A stretch of 64,000 nucleotides of DNA from the NCBI GenBank assembly GCA_023898705.1, contig CP060235.1:62001-126000 (forward strand). The letters run 5' to 3'. Below, piece by piece: positions 1 through 9,656 of the stretch (the stretch's first letter is position 1; every line of letters starts with the position of its first letter). This DNA is from Alphaproteobacteria bacterium. GTDB taxonomy: Bacteria > Pseudomonadota > Alphaproteobacteria > CAJXXZ01 > 1604HC. The translations under genes were made by a program, and so were the position numbers. The notes under the pieces were generated by a model. That model had not been told where the DNA came from. It did not search any database and saw only the letters and a list, made by a program, of their open reading frames with translations.

Positions 1-272
1 AATTTATTTGATACAGAAAAATTCACAAATCCATTTTTTAAAATAGTAATAGATGAAATACTTTCTTTTAATTCATCATCTTGTTCAACGCTAGCTCTAA
101 TACCATCTAACACCTCATCATCTTTCACAGTTCTTAATTTTCTGATTAGAAATAAAAAATTAGTTGACAAATCAGCATATTTATTAGTGCCAAAAAACAT
201 CAAACCAGCAGAATCAGTCAATGTTACACTTAATACCTTTTTTAATTTGTTTTCAAGGTCTAGAAAATCCAT
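1..272 (-). CDS. argS: Arginyl-tRNA synthetase, N-terminal part (cut by window edge)
   Basis: The reading frame starts at an ATG at 272 and stays open to the window edge (about 90 codons). It opens MDFLDLENKLKK and contains a KYADLSTN stretch and an ILKNGFVNFSVS stretch. These match in position and spacing the GDYATN and GPGFINF signatures of the N-terminal additional domain of ArgS, which contacts the tRNA elbow. The catalytic HIGH region lies outside the window. It diverges from hisS. A TATAAT at 284-289 lies 11 bases upstream of the ATG and no Shine-Dalgarno is visible. The assignment rests on this domain alone, so it is moderately sure. Confidence 0.6.
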   Translation of the reverse strand, partial: MDFLDLENKLKKVLSVTLTDSAGLMFFGTNKYADLSTNFLFLIRKLRTVKDDEVLDGIRASVEQDDELKESISSITILKNGFVNFSVSNK

Positions 273-393
273 AGTTCAAAGCTATTATAAACCAAACAAA
301 AAAGCTAGATCTGCTTATCCTAGAAACGATATAATTCTATTCAAGAATCATTAAACCATTAATCTGAGAATATAAATATTGGTATTTTCATGA

Positions 394-405
394 TATAACT
401 GTCAC
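394..405 (+). promoter_or_regulatory. -10 element abutting the hisS start (predicted leaderless)
   Basis: TGA then TATAAC (hexamer 394-399) ends six bases before the hisS ATG at 406. There is no Shine-Dalgarno between them. A -10 hexamer in this position predicts transcription starting at the A of the ATG. Sequence inference only. Confidence 0.45.
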
Positions 406-1608
406 ATGAGTATAAAAGGCACGATAGATTGGACAGGCAATGATTATCAACTCAGACAAAAAATATTAAATGCTTTTCATGATTTTATGTATATAAGAGG
501 TTTTGAAATGATTGAGCCTTCAATTTTGGAACGGTACGAGTTATTTTCAAGAAGTGTAGGAGAGAGCTCGGATATAATGCAAAAAGAGCTTTTCTTTGCT
601 GTATCCAAAATGAAGCAGAACCTTGATATCGTCCTCAGACCTGAATACACTACTTCCATTATCAGAACTCTGGTAGAGCACGGACACGTACATGATAAAA
701 AGATAGCTTACGCCGGGAAAGTATTTCGTCATGATAGACCTCAAAAGGAACGATATAGAGAATTTACACAATTAGGATGTGAAGTTTTTGGAGATGATCC
801 ATTCATTGATATAGAAGTTATTTTGTATGCTGTAGAGTTTTTAAAAAAATATAGCCATAACATAAAGGTAAAGATCAATTCACTAGGCTCCCCAGGAGTA
901 TTAGAAAAATATAAAGATATAGTTAGCGATTTTTTTAAACAGCATGATATTGCAGATGAAAACAGTAAAGATATTTCGCCAATAAGACTTATAGATAAAA
1001 TGTCTCCTGAGGAAAAGGTTAGCTATAACCTTCCAAAAATTTTGGATTACATAAGCAATGATGACAAACAAAGGTTTAATTTAGTTTGTAACGAACTACA
1101 AAAATTGAATGTAGATTTTTCTATCGACCCATACTTAGTCAGAGGGCTAGATTATTATAATCAAACCGTATTTGAAATAGAAAAAACAGATTCAAACAAT
1201 GCCATACTTGGCGGAGGTAGATACCATGGACTAGTTAAAAGATTAGGTGGGCAGGATGTAAGTGGTATAGGTTGGTCTGTTGGATTGGAAAGGATTCTAT
1301 CCCTAATGGAATATGCTCCAAATGAGAAAATTTATGCTATTGTATCTATAAATGAGCATAGTTATGCACTCAAAGTAGCCAATACTTTACAAAAAGAGTT
1401 GTCTAATGCAGATTTAAAATTTATAAGAACTATGTTAATTTTTGAGAGCAATATGAAAAGAGCTATGAAAAAAGTTGGCAATATAAATCCGGACAAGATT
1501 ATTTTTTGTGGACAAGAAGAAAAAAATAATGAAAGTATTTCCGTAAAGGATTGTGTGACACAACTACAAAATGAATATGTATTAAAGGATATAAACAAAA
1601 TTCTATGA
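406..1608 (+). CDS. hisS: Histidyl-tRNA synthetase
   Basis: Class II aminoacyl-tRNA synthetase that charges tRNA(His) in the cytoplasm. At 400 residues it is close to the usual 410-430. Motif 1 lies around residues 30-42. The strand LDIVLRPE (73-80) leads into motif 2 at about 104-129 (FRHDRPQKERYREF). The histidine-specific LVRGLDYYN lies near 243-251 and motif 3 (GIGWSVGLERIL) near 287. A C-terminal anticodon-binding domain follows. The LVRGLDYYN box and complete C-terminal domain favour true HisRS over the HisZ paralogue. The last four bases overlap the prfA start (ATGA), so the two are probably translationally coupled. Confidence 0.95.
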   Translation: MSIKGTIDWTGNDYQLRQKILNAFHDFMYIRGFEMIEPSILERYELFSRSVGESSDIMQKELFFAVSKMKQNLDIVLRPEYTTSIIRTLVEHGHVHDKKIAYAGKVFRHDRPQKERYREFTQLGCEVFGDDPFIDIEVILYAVEFLKKYSHNIKVKINSLGSPGVLEKYKDIVSDFFKQHDIADENSKDISPIRLIDKMSPEEKVSYNLPKILDYISNDDKQRFNLVCNELQKLNVDFSIDPYLVRGLDYYNQTVFEIEKTDSNNAILGGGRYHGLVKRLGGQDVSGIGWSVGLERILSLMEYAPNEKIYAIVSINEHSYALKVANTLQKELSNADLKFIRTMLIFESNMKRAMKKVGNINPDKIIFCGQEEKNNESISVKDCVTQLQNEYVLKDINKIL

Positions 1609-2699
1609 ATTGGTGGTCTAATATTATCAAAAAGTATGCAAAACTTGAGAACGAACTTTCTAATCCAAGCATTTCTAAAGAAGATCTGATCAATAAGTCA
1701 AAAGAGTTGGGTCAGCTATCTGGAGACTATCAAATGGCTTGTGATGCGACAGAAGTGGATAACGAATTGATTGCAGTTCAAGAAATGATAATGGAATGTG
1801 GGACAGATTCAGCTTTTGTTAAGGAATTACTAGTAGAACAAAAACGACTTGAGGGAAAACTTAGATCCATACACTATGCCTATATCAAAGCCAAAGAAAA
1901 ATCGGTATCTGAACAAGCATTAATGCTTGAAATCAGACCAGGAGCTGGTGGGGCTGAAGCAGGAATATTTGCATATAATCTACTTGAGATGTATTTGAGA
2001 TACGCACAAAGTTTAAATTTTCATTTTGAAGTAATTTCAAAAAATGAAACTGATGTAGAAGGATTAAGAGAAGCAGTGATCCACATTAAAGGAGATAATG
2101 CGTACGAGGAATTTAAATTTGAGTCGGGCGTACACAGAGTCCAGCGAATACCAAAAACTGAAGCGAGCGGCAGAATTCATACCTCTACAGCTACAGTTGC
2201 TGTATTAGAGGAGCAAGAAGATGTGGATGTACAAATTAATCTTGATTACTTGAAAGTTGATGTTTATAGATCTAGCGGACCTGGTGGACAATCCGTCAAT
2301 ACTACTGATAGTGCTGTGCGTCTAACTTATTCTCATCCTGAATTAGATATGCCTGTTGTTGTGTGTATGCAAGATGAGAAGTCACAGCATAAAAATAAGG
2401 AAAAAGCTATGAAGGTGTTAAAAGTAAGGGTTATGGATTTCTTGAAACAAAAACAAATGAAAGAAGTTTCTGACACTAGAAAACAACAAGTTGGTTCTGG
2501 AGACAGATCAGAGAGAGTACGAACTTATAACTTCCCCCAAGACAGAATTACAGATCATAGGTCAAAATTCACTGTACACGGGCTAAGTGAAATTTTCTTA
2601 ATGACACCTAATACATTACAAAAAGTTATACATTCACTTAAACAGCATTACTTGGATAATAATTCTAACACCAAGGGCACTGGTTTTCTTAATATATAA
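1605..2699 (+). CDS. prfA: Peptide chain release factor 1
   Basis: Cytoplasmic class I release factor that recognises UAA and UAG and triggers peptidyl-tRNA hydrolysis. The 364 residues match the family. The universal GGQ loop is present (SSGPGGQSVNT, about residues 224-234). The RF1 discriminator region reads RIPKTEASGRIHTS, so the P-x-T tripeptide is PKT, which supports RF1 over RF2. There is no in-frame stop or frameshift of the prfB kind. The start overlaps the hisS stop by four bases, which fixes the ATG. It converges on the minus-strand gene ending at 2739 with only 39 bases between them. Confidence 0.95.
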   Translation: MNWWSNIIKKYAKLENELSNPSISKEDLINKSKELGQLSGDYQMACDATEVDNELIAVQEMIMECGTDSAFVKELLVEQKRLEGKLRSIHYAYIKAKEKSVSEQALMLEIRPGAGGAEAGIFAYNLLEMYLRYAQSLNFHFEVISKNETDVEGLREAVIHIKGDNAYEEFKFESGVHRVQRIPKTEASGRIHTSTATVAVLEEQEDVDVQINLDYLKVDVYRSSGPGGQSVNTTDSAVRLTYSHPELDMPVVVCMQDEKSQHKNKEKAMKVLKVRVMDFLKQKQMKEVSDTRKQQVGSGDRSERVRTYNFPQDRITDHRSKFTVHGLSEIFLMTPNTLQKVIHSLKQHYLDNNSNTKGTGFLNI

Positions 2700-2738
2700 A
2701 TACATTCCCTTTAATTAATAATTACAAAAATGCTATGC

Positions 2739-3458
2739 CTATCTCATCAAGATAGAACCTATAAGCCAAATCAAAACTTCATCATTTGGTGTGTATCTGC
2801 GAGCCCACATATCTAAGTGATCCATCAAAGAAGCAGAAATATCTTTATGTTTATATTTATAGACATACTTTGCTTGTTTCATAAAAGGCCAAGGATTGTC
2901 TAAAATCTTCCATAAAGCATAAGCAGATGCTTTATCACCTTTTTTTAATAAATCCATCTGATCTACAGAAACGCTACCCATCAATTTCACTGCGTTTTGA
3001 TCAATTTTGCTTACTTTATTCGCAAAATGTAAATCATATAAATCTTCTACCCAAATTAAATCATCATTACATAAATCATACCCTAACCTTTCTTTATGAA
3101 AATTAATAAATTTACTCATATTCACAAAATTACATCCAATAAAAGCTACATTTTTATACTTACTTGTAACATTACTATCCAACAAAAAAATTACGCATCT
3201 GCCCCATTTGGAACTATTCTCAGCATTTTCCTTCATAAACTTCTCAAATTCTTTTACAGTAGCTGTAACCTTAATATCTCGTTCCGGTATTAGAGACTGC
3301 TGTAGTAAATTGATCCTCTCTAATTCTTTAAACTCCACTCTAACACCACTAAATTCATCAAACATACTTCTAGCAACGTTATCATTCTTACCAAATACTG
3401 CTATGCACCTGTATTCTTGAATTAACTTACCGGGATCAACCAAACTATCAAAAGACAT
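2739..3458 (-). CDS. Unrecognised protein, last gene of the lon-cysS run; possible divergent DNA polymerase III delta subunit
   Basis: I do not recognise this 239-residue protein with certainty. I chose the ATG at 3458 (MSFDSLVDPGKL) over an upstream in-frame ATG inside cysS because AGGAGT lies five bases before it and the gene then starts just after the cysS stop. It has no signal peptide or membrane segment. An early CIAVFGKNDN stretch and a later LLKKGDKASAYALWKIL helix recall HolA, the clamp-loader delta subunit, where a degenerate nucleotide-site strand starts the fold and a similar helix leads domain III. It is much shorter than HolA (about 340). Treat this as a hint only. It is probably co-transcribed with lon and cysS. 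Confidence 0.7.
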   Translation of the reverse strand: MSFDSLVDPGKLIQEYRCIAVFGKNDNVARSMFDEFSGVRVEFKELERINLLQQSLIPERDIKVTATVKEFEKFMKENAENSSKWGRCVIFLLDSNVTSKYKNVAFIGCNFVNMSKFINFHKERLGYDLCNDDLIWVEDLYDLHFANKVSKIDQNAVKLMGSVSVDQMDLLKKGDKASAYALWKILDNPWPFMKQAKYVYKYKHKDISASLMDHLDMWARRYTPNDEVLIWLIGSILMR

Positions 3459-3465
3459 ATTACTC

Positions 3466-4779
3466 CTATTTTTTATACCACTTAACTCCAAGCTTTGTAT
3501 CTTCAAGTACTATGTTTCTACTTAAGAGAACATCTCTTATTTCATCCGCTTGTACATAATCTTTATTTTGTCTAGCAATTTCCCTTTTGTTAATCAAATC
3601 ATTGATTTCTTTATCAATCTCATGATCATAAAACTTAATCCCTAATAAATCTAATGAAGCTAAAATTTCTTCAACATCAATTTGAGAATTGATGTTATCT
3701 TGATCATTGATTGCTTCTGTAATCCTAGTTATAGCTAATGGAGTATTTAAATCATCGCTCAACGCATCGACTACAGATTGTAATGGACGACCACATCCAA
3801 TAATATTATAGTGATGACATTTTCTGTGCCATTTATTATATAAATTCTCAGCATTCTTCATCGCATAAGAGCTAAAATGTAAAGGATGTTTGTAATTGGC
3901 ACTTAATAAAAACAATCTAACAACCATTGGATTATAATCTAAAAATAACTCTTCCAAATCAAAACTATTACCTAAACTTTTAGATATTTTTTCTCCGTCA
4001 ATGTTTACAAAATTATTGTGAATCCAATAATTTGCACACTCAGTTTTACATAACCCCCAACCTTGCGCTCTTTCATTCGTATGGTGTGGAAAAATCAAAT
4101 CTTGACCTCCACAATGAATATCAAAAGGAAATCCTAAAATCTTCCTACTCATAGATGTGCATTCAATATGCCAGCCAGGTCTACCATACCCCCAAGGACT
4201 ATCCCATCCAAAATCATCAGCTGGTTTCCATAATACAAAATCATTTTCATTATTCTTCAATACTGAAACCTCAACTCGCGCACCTGTACAGGTGTTCATA
4301 TCCTTACAAAATTTTCTATAATCATCATATTTTGTAGTATCAAACATAACATGATGAGACTTTTCATAAGCAAATCCATTAATAATCAAAGTTTGAATAT
4401 CAGCAATTATCTCATTCATAAAATCAGTCACCTTAGGTTCAAAAGTAGGAGGTAATAGATTCAATTTTTCGCAATACATGGAAAAGCTTTCTATCACTGA
4501 GTTGGTGAGCAACTTCGGATCAATATTTTGAGCTCTAGCTTGATCTATAATTTTATCGTCTATATCTGTAATATTTCTCACATATATAACATTAGGATAC
4601 AAATACGTAAGAAATCTGTACAATGTATCAAAAATAGTAAAAGACCTAAAATTGCCTAGATGTGGAACTTTATAAACTGTAGGACCACAAGCATATATAG
4701 TTATGCGATCATACCTACAAGGTTCAAAACACCTCTTCTGACCAGATAAATTATCTGACAAAAATAATTTGTTATTCAT
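3466..4779 (-). CDS. cysS: Cysteinyl-tRNA synthetase
   Basis: Class I synthetase that charges tRNA(Cys); 437 residues, slightly short of the usual 460. The N-terminal YACGPTVYKVPHLGNFRS carries the zinc-binding Cys and the HIGH-equivalent HLGN. Further zinc ligands are visible in ECTSMS and FPHHTNERAQ. The KMSKS loop appears as GEKISKSLGNSF. The C-terminal helical DALR region is present but compact. The start overlaps the lon stop by eight bases, so it is likely translated from a lon-cysS transcript. Confidence 0.95.
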   Translation of the reverse strand: MNNKLFLSDNLSGQKRCFEPCRYDRITIYACGPTVYKVPHLGNFRSFTIFDTLYRFLTYLYPNVIYVRNITDIDDKIIDQARAQNIDPKLLTNSVIESFSMYCEKLNLLPPTFEPKVTDFMNEIIADIQTLIINGFAYEKSHHVMFDTTKYDDYRKFCKDMNTCTGARVEVSVLKNNENDFVLWKPADDFGWDSPWGYGRPGWHIECTSMSRKILGFPFDIHCGGQDLIFPHHTNERAQGWGLCKTECANYWIHNNFVNIDGEKISKSLGNSFDLEELFLDYNPMVVRLFLLSANYKHPLHFSSYAMKNAENLYNKWHRKCHHYNIIGCGRPLQSVVDALSDDLNTPLAITRITEAINDQDNINSQIDVEEILASLDLLGIKFYDHEIDKEINDLINKREIARQNKDYVQADEIRDVLLSRNIVLEDTKLGVKWYKK

Positions 4780-7207
4780 TATCAGTTATAGCCATGTCAA
4801 ACACCTGATCAATCGTATCACAAAAACTTATGTTAAGTTCATCTTTAACATATGCTGGAACATCTTCCAAGTCTTTCATATTCTTAGCAGGCAAAATAAT
4901 ATTTTTAATTCCGAATCTATGAGCAGCAAGCACTTTTTCTTTTACTCCACCAATAGGCAAAACTAACCCTCTTAAACTTATTTCTCCAGTCATTGCCAAA
5001 TTACCTCGCAGCTTCTTTTTCAAAAAGGAAGATATAATAGCACAACAAATAGTAATTCCAGCAGATGGTCCATCCTTTGGTATAGCTGCCTCTGGAACAT
5101 GCAAATGTACATCGTATTTCTTAAAAACCTCTGGATCAAGTCCATATTTTTCATATTTAGACTTTACTACCGTCATGGCTGCATTTACTGATTCCTTCAT
5201 CACTTCGCCTAAATGACCTGTGCTAGTTATCTTACCAGTACCAGGGAAAATAGCAGATTCTATATATAAAATATCTCCACCAACCTCTGTCCACGCTAAC
5301 CCAGTACATACTCCAACTCTATCAATTAATTCAGCAGCATCATCTGAAAATCTCTCTGTACCCAAAAATGTCTTCAAGTTTTCTGAATTTACCTCTATTT
5401 TACTAAGCACACCAGACTTATCCAACTTTTGAACTTCACCACTTGAGGTTGCTACTTGAGAAGTACCATCCAATTGTGCAGCACCTTTGTCTTCTTTACT
5501 AATATTTTTCGTTCTAATCTCACTTTCAACGATCAATTTAACTGTCTTTCTAACAATATTGGCAATCTCTCTTTCAAGATTTCTTACTCCAGCTTCTCGA
5601 GTATACTTTCTAATAATTTCCTCTATTACACCGCTTGCAAAAACCAATTCCTCATTTTTTAATCCGTGTAATTCCATTTGTTTTGATATTAAATACTTCT
5701 CAGCAATCTGCACTTTTTCTTTTTCTGTATAACCAGAAATTCTCATTATTTCCAACCTATCAACTAAAGCTGGAGGTAAATTTAGAGTATTGGTCGTTGC
5801 AACAAACAAAACGTTCGATAAATCATATCCAACCTCAAGGTAATTATCTTGAAACGTAGTGTTTTGCTCAGGATCTAAAACTTCTAATAAAGCAGCAGCG
5901 GGATCCCCCTTCACATCATACCCTATCTTCCCAATTTCATCTAACAGCACTACAGGATTGGAAACCTTAGCTTTTTTCATTGCTTGTATAATTTTACCAG
6001 GCATAGCTCCTATGTATGTTTTTCTATGACCACGAATTTCGGCCTCATCATGCAATCCACCCAAAGATATACGTACAAATGGTCTATCCATAGCCTTAGC
6101 TATAGACTTGACGATAGATGTCTTTCCCACACCTGGTGGTCCAACAAGGCACAAAATAGAACTTTTTGTCTTTTTAACCCTCATTTGGACGGATATAAGT
6201 TCATAAATTCTTTCTTTCACCTTATCCAAACCATAATGTTCTTCATCCAAAATATCTTTAGCTTTCTTAAAATCCTCATTCACCTTAGCAAATTTTCTCC
6301 AAGGCAAATCAAGCAAACACTCTATATAGCTTTTAACTATAGAAGCTTCCCCAGAAACGCTATTCATAAATCTTAGCTTTTTCAATTCAGAAGTTGCTTT
6401 TTCCTTAGCTTCATTGGACATTCTAGATTTTTTGATTTTGTGAGCTAAAATGTCTACAGGATCTTCCTCGCCATTATTTAACTCCTGCTGTATTATTTTA
6501 GCTTGTTCTTGCAAAAAGTACTGCTTCTGATTCTTTTCAACTTGCTCTTTAATACTTTTTTCTAAAGTAAGTATCTGCAGTTCTAATTCTATCAATTCAA
6601 TTAATTTCTTTAATTTATTATTTACGCTAGTTTCTTCAAGAATTTTCTGTTTCTCATCTACTTTAATAGCTAAATAACCGACTATAAGATTAGCACTTTT
6701 ACTTATGTCTCCTAAATCACTTATAGTGTTTATGAGATCAACAGAAAAAATTTGCATGTGCTTGACATAACTCTCAAAACTTTTCATCAAAGTTCGAAAC
6801 AAAGCTTCATGCTCGACTCCATCTTCATCTTTATCAGCCAAAATACTAAATTTAGCTTCAAAAAATGGCTCTATAGATTCATACTCCTCTATTACGATTC
6901 GCTCTTCCGCTTCCACAGTAACTTGTAAACTTCCATCAGCAAATTGTACAACTTGAATAATTTTGCATATTGTACCAACCCTATACAGGTCATTAATACC
7001 AGGTTCTTCTTGGAAAGGACTTTTTTGAGCAACAAGGATAATTGGCAAATTATGCGTTTGTGCATGCTCTACTACTTTTCTAGATGTATCTCTGGCAACA
7101 CATACTGTCACTATAGACTTTGGAAATAAAACCATTTTTCTTAAAGGAAGCACTGGAACCCTCATAATATCATGGATCCTAATGGTATCAGATACGGAAT
7201 ATTGCAT
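4772..7207 (-). CDS. lon: ATP-dependent protease Lon
   Basis: Cytoplasmic AAA+ serine protease that degrades misfolded and regulatory proteins. An N-terminal substrate domain begins VPVLPLRKMVLFP. It is followed by Walker A (GPPGVGKTS, about residue 353), Walker B (VVLLDEIGK, about 416) and the Lon protease domain. The catalytic serine is in PKDGPSAGIT (about 715) and the lysine in GGVKEKVLAAH (about 756). I took the ATG at 7207; an in-frame TTG at 7243 would add 12 residues, and neither has a clear Shine-Dalgarno. Between the AAA+ and protease domains is a polar, low-complexity insert rich in S, K, E and Q (around DKGAAQLDGTSQ). First gene of a run with cysS and the 2739-3458 gene. Confidence 0.95.
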   Translation of the reverse strand: MQYSVSDTIRIHDIMRVPVLPLRKMVLFPKSIVTVCVARDTSRKVVEHAQTHNLPIILVAQKSPFQEEPGINDLYRVGTICKIIQVVQFADGSLQVTVEAEERIVIEEYESIEPFFEAKFSILADKDEDGVEHEALFRTLMKSFESYVKHMQIFSVDLINTISDLGDISKSANLIVGYLAIKVDEKQKILEETSVNNKLKKLIELIELELQILTLEKSIKEQVEKNQKQYFLQEQAKIIQQELNNGEEDPVDILAHKIKKSRMSNEAKEKATSELKKLRFMNSVSGEASIVKSYIECLLDLPWRKFAKVNEDFKKAKDILDEEHYGLDKVKERIYELISVQMRVKKTKSSILCLVGPPGVGKTSIVKSIAKAMDRPFVRISLGGLHDEAEIRGHRKTYIGAMPGKIIQAMKKAKVSNPVVLLDEIGKIGYDVKGDPAAALLEVLDPEQNTTFQDNYLEVGYDLSNVLFVATTNTLNLPPALVDRLEIMRISGYTEKEKVQIAEKYLISKQMELHGLKNEELVFASGVIEEIIRKYTREAGVRNLEREIANIVRKTVKLIVESEIRTKNISKEDKGAAQLDGTSQVATSSGEVQKLDKSGVLSKIEVNSENLKTFLGTERFSDDAAELIDRVGVCTGLAWTEVGGDILYIESAIFPGTGKITSTGHLGEVMKESVNAAMTVVKSKYEKYGLDPEVFKKYDVHLHVPEAAIPKDGPSAGITICCAIISSFLKKKLRGNLAMTGEISLRGLVLPIGGVKEKVLAAHRFGIKNIILPAKNMKDLEDVPAYVKDELNISFCDTIDQVFDMAITDNE

Positions 7208-7252
7208 TAAGTTTAGTTTGACAATTACAACACAATAGTGCAAGAGCTAAAA

Positions 7253-7651
7253 TCAGCTTTCGTGATTATTTTTTTTAATATAAAAGTTCAAGGAAATAAA
7301 AAAACTTATCATACACATTATTAAAATCCAAACTTGCATTGGAAATCCAAATAAAATACCAGAATCAAAACAAGAAGCGCTACCTATCTTACATACCTCA
7401 GACTCCCTATTTTTAATCATTGAATAAAAACTGTGCATACTTATCCCAAAATTCACAAATAGCAGCATAACCACGGCGTGCATAAACTTCATAGAAACAC
7501 TAGTTAATTGGATAAGTAATAAAACTACAAAAAATATCCATTTAACCAATAAACAGCATGTACAAGCAGAAATACCATGATAAAAATTAAAAAATATCAC
7601 AAAAAGTAAGCTTGTAGCTATAAAATAATTTAGTTTATTTCTTACGTCCAT
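7253..7651 (-). CDS. dsbB: DsbB-like disulfide bond formation membrane protein
   Basis: A 132-residue inner-membrane protein with four hydrophobic segments. It has a CxxC motif (CTCC) after the first segment and a second cysteine pair in the loop EVCKIGSASCF, followed by LFGFPMQVW. This matches DsbB topology: first periplasmic CxxC, second loop cysteine pair, then a conserved G-x-x-x-P/MP-x-W. DsbB reoxidises DsbA and passes electrons to quinone. It is shorter than E. coli DsbB (176). It lies just upstream of lon on the same strand and diverges from lolC. Confidence 0.75.
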   Translation of the reverse strand: MDVRNKLNYFIATSLLFVIFFNFYHGISACTCCLLVKWIFFVVLLLIQLTSVSMKFMHAVVMLLFVNFGISMHSFYSMIKNRESEVCKIGSASCFDSGILFGFPMQVWILIMCMISFFISLNFYIKKNNHES

Positions 7652-7788
7652 CTTTATACTATCTTGGTTTTGGGTTAAAAAATCTAGTCTGTTTAAAATA
7701 ACTTTAACTTCAAATAAGCAGTTACTTTAACATAAACAAAATAATCTCTACTTGATATATAAATCAGAAAATGTATCATTAAGTTAAC

Positions 7789-8985
7789 GTGATCAGGCTA
7801 GCTGTAAAATACTTTTTTCTGTCCATGAGAAATAAGCGTAGTAGGCGCGTGATCTGGACAACAATACTTAGTATCGGATTTAGCATAGGGACCCTAATCA
7901 CATCTCTTGCCTTGATGAATGGATTTCAAGGATCTGTATTAAATAGAATATTACATATATATGGCCATATGGATGTTTATTCCAACACCTTTGAAAATGA
8001 TATAAGCTCAATTACAAAAAAGCCGTGGTATAAAAAGCATATACGTATTAACGAAAAGCAAGCGATATTGTCTCATTATAATGAAACTCAAGGTGTGAAA
8101 CTAATTGGTATGAATAGCGATGGCTGTAATTACATTATTCAAAATAAATGGGTCAACAAAAATGATAATATCAAATCTACTACTTATCCAATTATCATGG
8201 TTGGTCAAAAGTTAGCACAGGCGTTTGGGTTATCTGTCGGCTCAGAAGTAAAATTATTTTTGCCTAATAGTCTTGCTAATAACCAAATTTCCATTGCACC
8301 ACTTAATGCCAAAGTCGGAGGAATATTCAAACTTGGATTTCACTCTTTTGATAAAAATGTAATATTCGTAATTGGAAATGCTTTGGATAAATATTCCCTT
8401 GGGTTTGAACAAAAGCAATATGTATTTTATACAGATACGCCAGATCAAATAGACAAAATAGCGACAGATATAAAAAAGCTTTCAAATAATCACTCTGTTT
8501 GGACATGGAAGGAGATTAATCCATCTCTCAAACAAATGTTTAACATGCAAAATATAATCCTTGCAGTTTTTATAGGCATGTTCATAATTTGCTGTATGAT
8601 GCAAAGTACAAACAGTTTATGGATGTTAATATCTGAAAGAGTACATGACATATCTTTGTTAAAAGCATTTGGAGCGAGTAATTTCCAAATATTCAGTTTA
8701 TTTGCGTACTTGAGTTTATTTATAAGTATTGGGTCAATTATGTGTGGATTAAGTATAGGACTCTTACTCACATATCTATTTCCAAGAGTATACACATTTA
8801 TACACAAGAATTATGGATACACTATGATACATGAAGAATCATTTGGATTTTCCGAATTCTATCCAAAGATTATATATTCTGAATTATTCATGATTTGTGC
8901 AGTGTCTTTTGTAGTAATGATGTTAATACTGACCAAGATAGCAAAACAAGCAAATAACGTAGACATAATACAAGGACTTAACTAG
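7789..8985 (+). CDS. lolC: Lipoprotein-releasing ABC transporter permease (LolC/LolE family)
   Basis: Inner-membrane subunit of the LolCDE complex, which extracts outer-membrane lipoproteins and hands them to LolA. The 398 residues have one N-terminal transmembrane segment after a basic stretch (RNKRSRR), a large periplasmic domain (about 50-255) and three C-terminal segments of the FtsX permease type (HDISLLKAFGAS coupling region). The start is GTG. A TATCAT at 7774-7779 lies nine bases upstream and no Shine-Dalgarno is seen. lolD follows after two bases, as expected for the pair. Only one permease gene is present here, so it may form a homodimer. Confidence 0.9.
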   Translation: MIRLAVKYFFLSMRNKRSRRVIWTTILSIGFSIGTLITSLALMNGFQGSVLNRILHIYGHMDVYSNTFENDISSITKKPWYKKHIRINEKQAILSHYNETQGVKLIGMNSDGCNYIIQNKWVNKNDNIKSTTYPIIMVGQKLAQAFGLSVGSEVKLFLPNSLANNQISIAPLNAKVGGIFKLGFHSFDKNVIFVIGNALDKYSLGFEQKQYVFYTDTPDQIDKIATDIKKLSNNHSVWTWKEINPSLKQMFNMQNIILAVFIGMFIICCMMQSTNSLWMLISERVHDISLLKAFGASNFQIFSLFAYLSLFISIGSIMCGLSIGLLLTYLFPRVYTFIHKNYGYTMIHEESFGFSEFYPKIIYSELFMICAVSFVVMMLILTKIAKQANNVDIIQGLN

Positions 8986-8987
8986 AT

Positions 8988-9656
8988 ATGCTATTAGAAT
9001 TTAAAGGGGTAAATTTTTCTTATGATAAAAACACCCACGTAATTAAGAATTTGAATTTTTCTCTTAATGATGATGAGATTGTGGTTATAGAAGGCAAATC
9101 TGGGTCTGGAAAATCTACCTTTTTACATTTAGCTGGATTATTAGTGTCTCCTACCTCTGGAATGATAACCTTTTTAGGCAAGGATGTATTTTGGAATAAC
9201 AATATTTATCTTTTGAGACGACAAATAGGATATGTTTTTCAATCTCATTTATTGTGGAAGGATTTATCTGTAGTAGAAAATGTTCTCATACCCATGACTT
9301 TACAAGGTATTTCATTTCACAATGCTAGAGAGCAGGCAATTAACTGGTTACATGCTGTCGAATTGGACGAGTATATTAATACTCCTGTAGTTAACTTATC
9401 TGGTGGACAACAACAAAGAGTAGGACTAGCCAGAGCATTTGCTCATAATCCACGCCTAATTTTAGCTGATGAACCAACAGGAAATCTTGATGAAGATACT
9501 GGTGATAAAATTATGAATTTATGTATCTCTATTGCAAGAAAGAATAAGATTTCTATGGTTTACGTAACTCACAATACTAAATGGAACAATATGTTTGACA
9601 AACAGTATTATTTTCAACATGGTAAATTAAATTTGGTAAGGGAAAATTATAAGTAA
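8988..9656 (+). CDS. lolD: Lipoprotein-releasing ABC transporter ATP-binding protein
   Basis: Cytoplasmic ATPase of the Lol system, 222 residues, the usual size. Walker A is GKSGSGKST (about residues 36-44), the Q-loop is in GYVFQSH, the ABC signature is LSGGQQQRV and Walker B runs into LILADEPTGNLDE. It follows lolC after two bases. Its TAA shares a base with the dnaE ATG (TAATG), so lolC-lolD-dnaE form one translationally coupled run. Confidence 0.95.
   Translation: MLLEFKGVNFSYDKNTHVIKNLNFSLNDDEIVVIEGKSGSGKSTFLHLAGLLVSPTSGMITFLGKDVFWNNNIYLLRRQIGYVFQSHLLWKDLSVVENVLIPMTLQGISFHNAREQAINWLHAVELDEYINTPVVNLSGGQQQRVGLARAFAHNPRLILADEPTGNLDEDTGDKIMNLCISIARKNKISMVYVTHNTKWNNMFDKQYYFQHGKLNLVRENYK

Noticed and set aside
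406..1608. HisZ (ATP phosphoribosyltransferase regulatory subunit) in place of HisRS
   Set aside because: The histidine-binding LVRGLDYYN, all three class II motifs and the anticodon-binding domain are present, and no histidine biosynthesis genes are nearby.
4769..6376. Open frames on the plus strand opposite lon (up to 130 codons)
   Set aside because: They are shadows of the conserved lon gene with no initiation signals.
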